From positions 62,001 to 126,000 of the forward strand of contig NZ_JANZKW010000001.1 in assembly GCF_027257935.1 (NCBI RefSeq): a stretch of DNA of 64,000 nucleotides, given 5' to 3'. Under the pieces are notes generated by a model that saw only the letters and a program-made list of their open reading frames with translations, made no database searches and was not told where the DNA came from. This document shows, one piece after another, positions 48,163 to 56,733 of the stretch. This DNA is from Chitinimonas sp. BJYL2 (GTDB lineage Bacteria > Pseudomonadota > Gammaproteobacteria > Burkholderiales > Chitinimonadaceae). Position 1 is the first letter of the stretch. Every line of letters starts with the position of its first letter. Both the position numbers and the translations under genes were made by a program.

Positions 48163-48753
48163 ATGGACCTTATAGACCGCGTCAACCGCCAGTTTCTCGA
48201 ATGCCTCACGGTGATGGAAGACGCCCGCGAGCTGCTGGCTGCGCCCACTGCTGTGGCGGCGGAGCGCATGGTGGCGGCGCTGATGAGTGATCGCAAGATT
48301 CTCGCCTGCGGTAATGGTGGTTCGGCCGCCGATGCACAGCGCTTTGCCGCCGAAATGGTCGGCCGCTTCGAAAAGGAACGCCCAGGCCTTGCGGCGATCT
48401 CACTCACCACCGATACCTCGGCCATCACCGCCATTGCCAACGATTACGACTACGACATGGTGTTTTCCAAGCAGATACGCGCACTGGGCCAGCCCGGCGA
48501 TGTGCTGCTGGCAATTTCCACCTCGGGGAACTCCGTCAACGTGATCGAGGCCGTACACGCAGCGCATGAGCGGCAGATGACCGTGGTCGCCCTCACGGGC
48601 TTCGAGGGCGGCAAGCTGACCGAGCTGATGACCGGCGACGATATCCAGCTCAACGTGCCTGCCAGCCGTACCGCGCGCATCCAGGAAGTGCATACCCTTT
48701 TGATCCACGGCATCTGCGATGCCATCGACTGTATTTTGCTAGACGGAGAGTGA
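48163..48753 (+). CDS. diaA: SIS-domain protein DiaA/GmhA family
   Basis: A 196-aa SIS-fold protein: LACGNGGSAADAQRFAAEMVGRFE, AISTSGNSVNVIEAVHAA, and HTLLIHGICDAID. DiaA (DnaA initiator-associating) and GmhA (sedoheptulose-7-phosphate isomerase) are close relatives. Position after yraN and before the BON lipoprotein, as in E. coli, argues for DiaA, which promotes timely replication initiation. The ribosome site is weak. Confidence 0.88.
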   Translation: MDLIDRVNRQFLECLTVMEDARELLAAPTAVAAERMVAALMSDRKILACGNGGSAADAQRFAAEMVGRFEKERPGLAAISLTTDTSAITAIANDYDYDMVFSKQIRALGQPGDVLLAISTSGNSVNVIEAVHAAHERQMTVVALTGFEGGKLTELMTGDDIQLNVPASRTARIQEVHTLLIHGICDAIDCILLDGE

Positions 48754-48758
48754 CCCTC

Positions 48759-49331
48759 ATGACCCAACGCCTGTCCGCCCTGTTGATTGCCCTGCTGGCC
48801 ACCACCCAGCTCACCGCCTGCTTCCCGCTGCTGGTTGCCGGTGCCACAACCGGTGTGGTGGTATCGCAGGATCGCCGCAGCTCATCCGTGGTGGTCAACG
48901 ACGAGCAGATCGAAATGCGCGTCGCCAAGAACCTGGGCGCCCGTTTCGGCTCGCTGACCCACGCCAACATCACCAGCTACAACCGCGCCGTACTGCTCAG
49001 TGGCGAAGTGCCTGATGAAGCCACCCGTACCGAGGCCGGCCGCATTGCGCGCGAAACGCAGGATGTGAAACAGGTCCACAACGAACTCGTCATCGCCCCG
49101 CCATCGGGCATCTCCGGCCGCGCCAGCGATACCAGCCTGACCACCCGTGTCAAAGCCCGCATGATCGACGCCAACAAGTTCTCGCCCGTGCACGTCAAGG
49201 TCGTGAGCGAGCGCAAGCTGGTGTACCTGATGGGTCTGGTGAAACAGCAGGAAGGCCGCGATGCGGCGCAGATTGCCGCGCAGACACCGGGTGTAGAGAA
49301 GGTGGTAACGCTGTTTGAGTATCTGGACTAA
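48759..49331 (+). CDS. dolP: BON-domain outer-membrane lipoprotein DolP/YraP
   Basis: A 190-aa lipoprotein: signal ending in the lipobox LTAC, then two BON domains (IEMRVAKNLGARFGSLTHAN ... TSYNRAVLLSGEV, and TTRVKARMIDANKFSPVHVK ... KLVYLMGLVKQQEG). DolP supports outer-membrane integrity in E. coli. GGAGAG lies eight bases before the ATG at 48759; a GTG at 48750 is less likely. Last gene of the cluster. Confidence 0.92.
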   Translation: MTQRLSALLIALLATTQLTACFPLLVAGATTGVVVSQDRRSSSVVVNDEQIEMRVAKNLGARFGSLTHANITSYNRAVLLSGEVPDEATRTEAGRIARETQDVKQVHNELVIAPPSGISGRASDTSLTTRVKARMIDANKFSPVHVKVVSERKLVYLMGLVKQQEGRDAAQIAAQTPGVEKVVTLFEYLD

Positions 49332-49366
49332 AGCCTGCCGGGGCTAAAGGTCCATCGCTAGTCCGT

Positions 49367-49411
49367 CGGGCTGGTGTGTGCGAGCCTCGCTCGCGTACAC
49401 CAGCCCGTTTT
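49367..49411 (+). terminator. Terminator after dolP
   Basis: A long stem of about 18 bp (CGGGCTGGTGTGTGCGAG with its near complement to 49407), loop of two to four bases, then TTTT. It lies between the convergent dolP and C39 lipoprotein genes and may serve both. Confidence 0.8.
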
Positions 49412-49416
49412 CACAA

Positions 49417-50958
49417 TTACTGGAAGGTATGCAACCAGAGGTCGTCGCCCTTGCCGTTATCGGTGAGGACAGCTTCGAAGGCCGCCTTGGGGTACTGGAT
49501 GCCCTGCCCACTCGCAGCACGATCATAGCTGCCGTACTTTTGCAGGCTCCACTTGCCGTAAGGATCATTGACCGTATAGCGCTCGCCATCGTAACCGGTC
49601 ACCACCAAGATATGCCCCGGTGCGGTAAACCAGCCATGCACTATGGTGGGGTCCCCCACGCTGGCGCGCGCGCGCAACTCAGCCAGGGTGCCGTTGCGTT
49701 TGACCGTATCGCGCACGGCAGCACCTTGCTTGCTCGCCAGATCATTGAAAATGGCCGCCATCGCATCTGGGTCACCCGTCTTGCCGTACTGCTCGTATAA
49801 CCAGTCCGGCAGGCGCTTGCCCACCTTCTGGCTATTGCTGATGCCCCACGTGTCCAACACCATGGCCAGCGAGGTCAGATTACAGGTGTTGGTGGGCTCA
49901 TAAGCATTCTCGTTCTGGTTGAAATACGCGACCGGGCGCGCTGCAACCCGGCTTACGCTGTATGCACCCTGATTGCATGGGGTCTGCAGATAACTGGTAC
50001 GAGCCCAGTCCACCTGTTTCCAGTCCGCCTCGATCAGGCTGGCTGCCAGCGTTTGCTGGGCGCGGTTGACCGTACTCTTCCCGGGAATCCGCCAGATCGA
50101 GGAATTGGGGCCCGCGTGCTGGATGAACTCGTTCAGCTGCGCCGGACTGATTTCATCGTACTCGGTGGACACAATGTGCCAGATCGGCTTCTTGGCACCC
50201 AATTCACGGTACTCGCAGCTTCCGGCCTCGATCCATTTGGGAATCGCGTTCATATAGCTGCTGCCCCATACCTCGACATAGGTCTGCGGCATGTGGAAGT
50301 CGACGTACTGATCCACGATATCAATCCGGAAACCATGGTCCTTGGGATTGCCCCAAGTCGTCACGCCAAAGGGAAAATCACTGGCGATCCACTTCTCCTG
50401 GCTAGCCTTGGCTTGTGCCGCACGGAAGGCCTTCAGCAGGCTCTCCAGCTCGACACTCTTCCGATCAAACTCGACCTCCAGATCGCTGATGTAGCCGACA
50501 TAGCCAACTTTGGCAGCCTGATACAAGGCATCCGCCTGCTCGGCGTCATAAGTGGCGCCTTTGGCGGCATCGGTCGGGTAATTGTAAGACCAGGCCCAAG
50601 GCTCAATCCCACGGGATTTGTAGGCAGCCAGCGTTCGAGTGTCGCAGGCGTCCTTGAACAGGCTGCACGCCTGCTTGCCATCGGCAATCTTGATGAACAC
50701 CCGTTTGACACCCATTACCGCCAGCTCATCGGCGACCTGATCGTGTGTCTTGCCGATCTCATCGATATACCAAAGCCAGGCGCCCAGCTTGTTGCTGCTC
50801 ACCGTCACAGGCGTCGGCGCGGGGGTGGTAACCGGTGGATTGCTTACAGGTGGGGTATTGCCTGTGGGCGGGCTGGTAGTTGCCGAACCACCACCACAAG
50901 CCACCAGCAAAATGCCCGAAAGCAGTGAAGCGAGCAGACGAGAGAAGCGAGGAAGCAT
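49417..50958 (-). CDS. Lipoprotein with a barrel-like domain and C39-like papain-fold domain
   Basis: A 513-aa protein: signal with lipobox LVAC, a Pro/Thr-rich linker (about residues 25-55), a central domain of about 250 residues (LGAWLWYIDEIGKTHDQVAD ... SDLEVEFDRKSVE ... FGVTTWGNPKD) that looks like a TIM-barrel glycoside-hydrolase-type fold, and a C-terminal C39_2-like domain with Cys in EPTNTCNLTSLAMV, His in APGHILVVTGY and Asp in VNDPYGKW. The last 180 residues are paralogous to 8507-9103. AGGATC precedes the ATG. Function unknown; a cell-wall or peptide substrate is plausible. Confidence 0.75.
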   Translation of the reverse strand: MLPRFSRLLASLLSGILLVACGGGSATTSPPTGNTPPVSNPPVTTPAPTPVTVSSNKLGAWLWYIDEIGKTHDQVADELAVMGVKRVFIKIADGKQACSLFKDACDTRTLAAYKSRGIEPWAWSYNYPTDAAKGATYDAEQADALYQAAKVGYVGYISDLEVEFDRKSVELESLLKAFRAAQAKASQEKWIASDFPFGVTTWGNPKDHGFRIDIVDQYVDFHMPQTYVEVWGSSYMNAIPKWIEAGSCEYRELGAKKPIWHIVSTEYDEISPAQLNEFIQHAGPNSSIWRIPGKSTVNRAQQTLAASLIEADWKQVDWARTSYLQTPCNQGAYSVSRVAARPVAYFNQNENAYEPTNTCNLTSLAMVLDTWGISNSQKVGKRLPDWLYEQYGKTGDPDAMAAIFNDLASKQGAAVRDTVKRNGTLAELRARASVGDPTIVHGWFTAPGHILVVTGYDGERYTVNDPYGKWSLQKYGSYDRAASGQGIQYPKAAFEAVLTDNGKGDDLWLHTFQ

Positions 50959-51068
50959 CGATAGATCCTGTTTGGGCCAAAACGTACGACCCTAGAGCCC
51001 CCGCTACATCAGCTCAAGCGACACCTGTGCAAACCATCCTTTCCACTGCGGAATGCAGGCTATGCGGT

Positions 51069-51206
51069 TCAGGTATTCAGTGCAGTACCGACCAAGGGAA
51101 TCGCGTCACTGATGACCGCCGTTACCAGCAGCAACGATACCAATACAAAACAAACCGCCTCACCGACCTGCAGGCTCGTATCGGGAGAAAAGTGAACAGG
51201 TTTCAT
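51069..51206 (-). CDS. Possible 45-aa single-helix membrane protein
   Basis: A short frame, MKPVHFSPDTSLQVGEAV followed by CFVLVSLLLVTAVISDAI, with one clear membrane helix and a sensible hydrophilic N-terminus. The ribosome site is poor (GGATG 13 bases upstream). The rest of this 339-base gap (50959-51297) shows no other gene or strong structure. Confidence 0.35.
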   Translation of the reverse strand: MKPVHFSPDTSLQVGEAVCFVLVSLLLVTAVISDAIPLVGTALNT

Positions 51207-51297
51207 GGCGCAGACATCCGTGGTTTTGATGCAGCGCAGCATACGCAGCGCGGATGACAAGCCCATGAGAAGTCGGTGACAACGCCGTGACAAGCGA

Positions 51298-52287
51298 TCA
51301 AGCCGCGCGCGCGCGCCGCTGCGCCAGCAAGCCCAGCTCCACAGCCACAATCGCCTTGGCCTGATTCAGATCGTCCACATAGCCCACGCCGTACAGGCAA
51401 CAAGCAAGCTGGTTCACGATGGGGGTAGGCAAGCTGGCGTCACCCGCCAGCGCGGCTTCAATCCAGCGCGCGGTGGCACGGGCATCCAGACCCGGCGGAA
51501 GTGGCGTGCTCGGGGCAAACGCACGGGTTTCGGCACCGAATAGCAGCGAGGGCTGGCCGCCGCGCGTGAGAACCAGTTCGGGGCGGTGCATCGGGTCGGC
51601 CACGGGTTCGCCTTCGGTACTGGCCAACAGCAAGGCGCGGCGCTGGTCGTCCACACACAGGCGACGCAGGCGATCCAGCCGTGCAGGATGGCTGGCGGCC
51701 AGTACGGTCAGCACGGCCCCGCCAGTGGCGGCGCGCAGCAGTTTCACCACCTGATGACCCAGATGGCGCACGCCCAGACGACCACGTAGCGAGAGCAGAT
51801 CCGCCAGGCCTGGCGCGAGTACGCCCGTCGGCACAAACACCATGCGCTCATTGCGCAGACTTTGCTCGGCCTGCGCGCGCGTAGCAACAGGCAGGATGCC
51901 GAGTTCACGGAGCACCTGTGCGGTAGCAACGCGGCCATGGCCATCGAGTTCACCATGGATCAACACACCGATATCAAAACGGCGCAGCAGCAGGGCCAGC
52001 AGCGCCGTCAGGTTGGGTAGCTCGCGGCCACCACCATAAGAAGGCAGCACAACCAGCTGCCTATCGCCAACGTCCAGCGGGCTGGTGCGCTCATTCAGTG
52101 CATCTACCGCGCCAGCCAGTTCTTCATCGTGCTCGCCACGCAGGCGCAGCGCCATCAGCAGCGCACCGAGTTCGATATCGGGGATGCCGCCATCGAGCAT
52201 GGCCGCGAACAGCTGGCGGGCTTCATGGCGGCTCAGCGTGCGGGCTTGCGCGCTGGCCAGGGCCTTCAACAGCCGGGTGTAGCTCAT
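51298..52287 (-). CDS. ybiB: YbiB-like glycosyltransferase family 3 fold protein
   Basis: A 329-aa protein related to anthranilate phosphoribosyltransferase (TrpD): an N-terminal helical domain (LSRHEARQLFAAMLDGGIPDIELGALLMALR) and a phosphoribosyltransferase-like core (VVLPSYGGGRELPNLTALLA, GVRHLGHQVVKLL, VDDLNQAKAIVAV). The glycine-rich GTGGD-type loop of TrpD reads PSYGGGR, so enzyme activity is doubtful. YbiB of E. coli binds nucleic acids. AGGAGG precedes the ATG at 52287. Confidence 0.88.
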   Translation of the reverse strand: MSYTRLLKALASAQARTLSRHEARQLFAAMLDGGIPDIELGALLMALRLRGEHDEELAGAVDALNERTSPLDVGDRQLVVLPSYGGGRELPNLTALLALLLRRFDIGVLIHGELDGHGRVATAQVLRELGILPVATRAQAEQSLRNERMVFVPTGVLAPGLADLLSLRGRLGVRHLGHQVVKLLRAATGGAVLTVLAASHPARLDRLRRLCVDDQRRALLLASTEGEPVADPMHRPELVLTRGGQPSLLFGAETRAFAPSTPLPPGLDARATARWIEAALAGDASLPTPIVNQLACCLYGVGYVDDLNQAKAIVAVELGLLAQRRARAA

Positions 52288-52421
52288 GCGGTGTCCTCCT
52301 GTTATGGAGGCAGACTGAGCAACGGCCGTGCCACGGCGTATTGATGAGGATATACGGGGCTTGTGGGGTACAGACCGCATCGGCATGGTGCAGCGGCAAG
52401 CTGCTACCGCACCAAGGCGGG

Positions 52422-52928
52422 TCAGGGCAGGTAATCGACCAGCAAGCCGCTGGCGCGGCGCAGGCGTTGCGAGAGCAGACGGCCAATCCGGCGCAGCAGC
52501 TTGACGCCGATCACCGGGCGCTCGCGGCACAGGCGATCAAACGCCTCGCGCGATAGCAGCGCCACCTCGCAATCTACCGCAGCCACCAAGGTGGCCGAAC
52601 GCGGTTCGCCATCAAGCAGTGCCATTTCACCGAACACCTTGCCGGCCGACATGCTGTAAAGGGGTTTGCCCGAGGCCTCGTCATTGCGCTTGGAGACGGT
52701 GAGCCGGCCATCGAGCACCATGCCCATATAGTTGGCGGCATCGCCTTCCTGGAACAGTACGGTGCCTTTGGGCAAGGTGTAGGCGAGCAATAGACCTAGA
52801 AGGTAATCGATTTCGCTGCCATCGAGCTCGGTGAGCGCCTCACTGGATTCGATCTGGGCGCGCGCCGACTTGCTGTGACGCAGGTCGATCGGGTCTTGCT
52901 TGAGCAGGGCGGTGGCGGTATCGGCCAT
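52422..52928 (-). CDS. Cyclic-nucleotide-binding domain protein
   Basis: A 168-aa protein with one Crp-like beta-barrel (LPKGTVLFQEGDAANYMGMV, GRLTVSKRND, FGEMALLDGEPRSATLVA) and no DNA-binding domain. FGEMALLDGEPRSATL is the phosphate-binding cassette with the key Glu and Arg, so cyclic nucleotide binding is likely. The C-terminal helix ends in QRLRRASGLLVDYLP. Role unknown; divergent from tatD. Confidence 0.85.
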   Translation of the reverse strand: MADTATALLKQDPIDLRHSKSARAQIESSEALTELDGSEIDYLLGLLLAYTLPKGTVLFQEGDAANYMGMVLDGRLTVSKRNDEASGKPLYSMSAGKVFGEMALLDGEPRSATLVAAVDCEVALLSREAFDRLCRERPVIGVKLLRRIGRLLSQRLRRASGLLVDYLP

Positions 52929-53013
52929 GGATTTTCTGTGGGGATATGCGGGTTGGCGGCGTATAGCTGTAGCATAAACCCCGTTAACCCCGCGCGCTGC
53001 AATCCGCAACCCG

Positions 53014-53781
53014 ATGCTGATCGACACCCACTGCCACCTTGATGCTCCCGAGTTCGACGCCGACCGCGACGCGGTGGTGGAACGCGCACTTGCTGGCGGT
53101 GTAGAAATGCTGGTCGTCCCGGCCATCACGCTAGCCACGCTGCCCGATACCGTGGCCATGCGCGAGCGCTACGGCTGCCCGATTGCCCTAGGCCTGCACC
53201 CGATCTACGAACGCACGCACCGTGACGAGCATGTTCCGCAGCTGCGCGACTGGATTGCGCAGCATCAGCCTGCCGCCGTTGGCGAGATCGGTCTCGACTT
53301 CTTTGTGCCGGGTCTCGATGCGCAGCGCCAGACCGCGCTGTTTACCGCACAACTGCGACTGGCGCGTGACTTTGATCTGCCGGTGCTGCTGCATGTGCGC
53401 AAATCGCAGGATCAGGTACTGGCGCAGCTGCGCCGCTTCGGCATCCGCCGCGGCATTGCCCATGCGTTCAACGGTAGTCCGCAGCAAGCGCGGGCCTATG
53501 TGGACCAAGGCCTCAAGCTGGGTTTTGGTGGCAACCTCACCTTTGAGCGTGCACGCAATATCCGCCGGCTGGCCCAAAGCCTGCCGCTTGAATCCATTGT
53601 GCTGGAAACGGATGCGCCCGATATCGCCCCCGAATGGGCCTATCAGCAGCGCAACGAGCCCGCCTATCTGCCACGGATTGCGGCAGTGCTGGCGGAACTG
53701 CGCGGGCTATCGCTAGAGGAAGTCGCCGCAGCGACCAGCGCCAATGCGCGTACGGTGCTGGGCTTGCCCCTAGACAGCTAG
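53014..53781 (+). CDS. TatD-family metal-dependent hydrolase
   Basis: A 255-aa amidohydrolase-fold enzyme. Metal ligands are visible in MLIDTHCHLDAPEF, VGEIGLDFF (Glu), LPVLLHVRKS (His), GIAHAFNGS (His) and LETDAPDIAP (Asp). The HAFNGS form suits the YjjV branch. TatD proteins are DNases/exonucleases linked to DNA repair or D-aminoacyl processing. Its last 12 bases overlap the MoeB-like gene on the other strand. Confidence 0.92.
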   Translation: MLIDTHCHLDAPEFDADRDAVVERALAGGVEMLVVPAITLATLPDTVAMRERYGCPIALGLHPIYERTHRDEHVPQLRDWIAQHQPAAVGEIGLDFFVPGLDAQRQTALFTAQLRLARDFDLPVLLHVRKSQDQVLAQLRRFGIRRGIAHAFNGSPQQARAYVDQGLKLGFGGNLTFERARNIRRLAQSLPLESIVLETDAPDIAPEWAYQQRNEPAYLPRIAAVLAELRGLSLEEVAAATSANARTVLGLPLDS

Positions 53782-54555
53782 GCCCGCACGCCGCATGGCA
53801 CATACCGGGCAAGCCGGGTCGGCCTTGAAGCGCAAACGCCGCCATTCGTGCGTGCGCAAATCCAGTGTCTGCAATACGCCGAGTGGCACGCCGGGCATGC
53901 CGATCAGCAGTTTCAGTGCCTCGGCTGCCTGCATGGCGCCAACGATGCCGACCAGGGGCGCAAACACGCCGAACGTGGCGCACGGGCCATCGCTGGCCTC
54001 GCCGTCTTCGGCAAACAGGCAGCGGTAGCAGGGGCTATCGGCTACGCGCGGGTCGAAGACCGCAAACTGGCCATCAAAGCGTACGGCCGCACCTGATACC
54101 AGCGGCTTGCCCGCCAGCATGCAGGCACGGTTCACGGCATGGCGGGTCGGAAAGTTGTCAGAGCAATCGAGCACCACATCGGCCTGCGCCACAGCGGCCC
54201 GCAAGGCATCGCCGGCCAGCCGCTCGGGTAGCGTCACAATCTCGATATCAGGGTTCACGCCATGCAGGGTTTGCCGGGCCGATTCCACTTTAAGCAGGCC
54301 CAGCGTGTCGTGCCGGTGCACGATCTGGCGTTGCAGATTGGTGAGTTCCACCACATCGGCATCGGCCAGCAGCAAGCGCCCTACCCCGGCTGAAGCCAGA
54401 TACAAGGCCGCAGGCGAGCCCAAGCCACCCATGCCGATAATGAGGGCGGTGGCGGCACGGATGGCGCGCTGCCCTTCGATGCCAACCTCATCGAGCAGGA
54501 TATGGCGGCTGTAGCGAAGCAGATCGTTATCGGACAGATCGTGGGCGGCAGTCAT
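53770..54555 (-). CDS. moeB: HesA/MoeB/ThiF-family adenylyltransferase
   Basis: A 261-aa E1-like enzyme. ATP-binding ALIIGMGGLGSPAALYLA, DADVVELTNLQRQIVH, LDCSDNFPTRHAVNRAC, and two zinc pairs, CYRC and CPVC, are all present. It would adenylate the C-terminal Gly of a sulfur carrier (MoaD or ThiS). The nitrate island elsewhere in the window needs molybdenum cofactor, but ThiF remains possible. The acceptor cysteine is less certain; GPCATFGVFAPLVG holds one candidate. Confidence 0.9.
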   Translation of the reverse strand: MTAAHDLSDNDLLRYSRHILLDEVGIEGQRAIRAATALIIGMGGLGSPAALYLASAGVGRLLLADADVVELTNLQRQIVHRHDTLGLLKVESARQTLHGVNPDIEIVTLPERLAGDALRAAVAQADVVLDCSDNFPTRHAVNRACMLAGKPLVSGAAVRFDGQFAVFDPRVADSPCYRCLFAEDGEASDGPCATFGVFAPLVGIVGAMQAAEALKLLIGMPGVPLGVLQTLDLRTHEWRRLRFKADPACPVCAMRRAGLAV

Positions 54556-54637
54556 GGTGCAACTCGTGAATGATCAACGCCGCCTTCACGGCGGCGCTGG
54601 ATCATAGCGTGGAACAGCTCATCGCATCTGGGTGCAA

Positions 54638-55141
54638 TCAGCCCAGCTTCTTGAGTGCGAGCCCTACCATGGCGCCTACCTGCTGCAGATACTGCACATC
54701 CGGCTGGCTCCACTCCTTCTCGCCGCCGGTCTGTTCGCAGCAAACCAGCCCGATCGGGCTGCCGCCGACCTCGATGCCCACATCGAGCAATGAATAGATA
54801 TTGAGTGGCTCGAAATAACCCTCATTGAAGCAACTCGTGGCCGGGTGGCTGCGGGCCTGGCTGGCAATGATCATCTTGTCGCTGCGCATGGCCTCGAAGT
54901 AAGGCGCAAAGTCATCCTCACTGAGCACAATGCCGCTTGCCCACTGGTTGTCACCGGCATCATAAAGACTCTCGCACACCGCCTGATCCTGCAGCGGGCC
55001 GGCGTAGAACCAGATACTGGCCCGGCTGCAGCCAATCTCCTGAACCACGGCACGCGCGAGCATCTGGAAGAACTTGGGTCGATCAAGCTTGCCACCAGCC
55101 AGCAGCTCGTAAAGGTTTTTCAGCAGCGCCGTATCGTGCAT
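54638..55141 (-). CDS. Stand-alone GAF-domain protein
   Basis: A 167-aa cytoplasmic protein with one GAF domain: MLARAVVQEIGCSRASIWFY, ESLYDAGDNQWASGIVLSED, SLLDVGIEVGGSPIGLVCCEQTGGEKEWSQPDVQYLQQVG. The start at 55141 has GGAGAGG upstream. No catalytic or DNA-binding partner domain is fused. It likely binds a small ligand or mediates redox sensing (several Cys); function unknown. Confidence 0.8.
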   Translation of the reverse strand: MHDTALLKNLYELLAGGKLDRPKFFQMLARAVVQEIGCSRASIWFYAGPLQDQAVCESLYDAGDNQWASGIVLSEDDFAPYFEAMRSDKMIIASQARSHPATSCFNEGYFEPLNIYSLLDVGIEVGGSPIGLVCCEQTGGEKEWSQPDVQYLQQVGAMVGLALKKLG

Positions 55142-55202
55142 TGCCCTCTCCAACCGGAAATCGTCCTGATCCTTTATAGGCCGGGCAAGCCGTTAGCCAA
55201 AA

Positions 55203-55240
55203 CAAAAACAAAGGCCCGCACATGGCGGGCCCTGTTTTTG
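55203..55240 (-). terminator. Terminator after ctpA (bidirectional)
   Basis: A hairpin GGGCCCGCC-type stem pairing with GGCGGGCC around ACATG, flanked by CAAAAACA and TGTTTTTG. The symmetric A/T tracts allow use on both strands; on the minus strand it ends the ctpA-envC-gpmI operon. Confidence 0.85.
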
Positions 55241-55271
55241 TGATGATCACACCCCTGTGGGTGCATCAAGC

Positions 55272-56717
55272 TTACTTGGCAGTAGTGCGGCTCACCACCT
55301 GCTGCACCTTCAGCACATTGAGCGCCTGCTGCAACTGGTAATCCTTCCTCACCGAAATCTCACCGGGCTTGAGCGGCTCGGTGTCCTCGGACTCTTTCGC
55401 TTTGTCCTTGGGCTTGCTGGGCTTGTCGTCCTTCTTGAGCTTGTCGGTATCGAGCTTGGCTTCAGGCTCGCCGGGCTTGGCGGTGGACTTGGCATCGTCC
55501 TCGCCTTGCGGGTTGCTCAAGTGGTGCTCCAAGTCGGCCTCGCGCACACGGAACGCGGAGAGATCCACACCATTGACCACTGCTTCTTCCACCTCGATAT
55601 CCGGGGTAATGCCCTTGGCCTGGATCGACTTGCCATTGGGGGTGAAGTAACGTGCCGTGGTCAGCTTGATGGCGGCTTCCTTGCCCACGGGCAGGATGGT
55701 CTGTACCGATCCCTTGCCGAAGGTTTGCGTACCCACCACGACCGCCCGCTTATGATCCTGCAAGGCACCCGCCACGATCTCAGACGCCGATGCAGAGCCG
55801 CTGTTGACGAGCACCACCAGCGGTACGGACTTCAGCTCCTTGGGCAGCTTGTCGGCCACCTTGGCGAAGTACTCATCCGAAGCATTGAGCGTGATCTTGG
55901 AATCGTTCGCACGGCCTTCGGTGTAGACCACCAGCTTGTCTTCGGGCAGGAACAGCGACGAGACGCCAACGGCGGCGTTGAGCACACCACCAGGATCATT
56001 GCGCAGGTCCAGCACCAGACCCTTGAGTGGCGACTTGTTCTCGTCGTAGAGCTTGTCGATGGCCTTGGCCAGATCTTCAGTCGAACGTTCCTGGAACTGG
56101 CTCAGGCGCACATACCCGTAGCCCGGCTCAACCAGCTTGGCACGGACGCTCTGCACCTTGATCACTGCTCGGCTCAGGCCGAACACCAGCGGCTTGGTTT
56201 CGCCCTTGCGCAGGATGGTCAGCGAAACCTTGGTACCGGGTTTGCCACGCATCTTGCTGACCGCATCATTGAGCGACAAACCGCGTACCGGGGTGTCGTC
56301 GATCTTCATGATGAAGTCGCCGGCCTTCACACCAGCCCGCGAGGCCGGGGTGTCATCAATCGGCGAAATCACGCGCACCAGCCCGTCTTCGGCATTCACT
56401 TCGAGACCCAGGCCACCGAACTCGCCGGTCGTTGCAGTACGCAGGTCCTTGAAGGCTTCCACATCCAGATAGGCGGAGTGCGGATCAAGACCCGTCAACA
56501 TGCCATTAATGGCCTCGTTGATGAGCTTCTTGTCTTCGACCGGCTCGACGTAATCCTGCTTGATCCGTGCATATACCTCGGTAAATGCACGGAGCTCATT
56601 GATCGGCAACGGCGAGGGGCTGTCACGATCGGCCAGCGCGTTGGCGCCTACCGTCAGCAATACCCCGAGCCCGGTACCTACCAACACATAACTGATTTTT
56701 TGCGCTTTAGCCTGCAT
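55272..56717 (-). CDS. ctpA: C-terminal processing protease (S41, periplasmic)
   Basis: A 481-aa protease: an N-terminal membrane or signal segment (ISYVLVGTGLGVLLTVGANA), a helical cap, a PDZ domain (GLGLEVNAEDGLVRVISPID ... GVKAGDFIMKIDD), and the S41 core with the Ser in VVLVNSGSASASEIVAGAL and the Lys in TFGKGSVQT. The last 80 residues are Lys/Asp/Glu-rich (KLKKDDKPSKPKDKAKES) and probably disordered. AAGGAA precedes the ATG at 56717. It follows envC by 16 bases; the three-gene order gpmI-envC-ctpA is common in proteobacteria. CtpA trims periplasmic proteins including cell-wall enzymes. Confidence 0.93.
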   Translation of the reverse strand: MQAKAQKISYVLVGTGLGVLLTVGANALADRDSPSPLPINELRAFTEVYARIKQDYVEPVEDKKLINEAINGMLTGLDPHSAYLDVEAFKDLRTATTGEFGGLGLEVNAEDGLVRVISPIDDTPASRAGVKAGDFIMKIDDTPVRGLSLNDAVSKMRGKPGTKVSLTILRKGETKPLVFGLSRAVIKVQSVRAKLVEPGYGYVRLSQFQERSTEDLAKAIDKLYDENKSPLKGLVLDLRNDPGGVLNAAVGVSSLFLPEDKLVVYTEGRANDSKITLNASDEYFAKVADKLPKELKSVPLVVLVNSGSASASEIVAGALQDHKRAVVVGTQTFGKGSVQTILPVGKEAAIKLTTARYFTPNGKSIQAKGITPDIEVEEAVVNGVDLSAFRVREADLEHHLSNPQGEDDAKSTAKPGEPEAKLDTDKLKKDDKPSKPKDKAKESEDTEPLKPGEISVRKDYQLQQALNVLKVQQVVSRTTAK

Positions 56718-56733
56718 CGTCCGTTCCTTCCGG

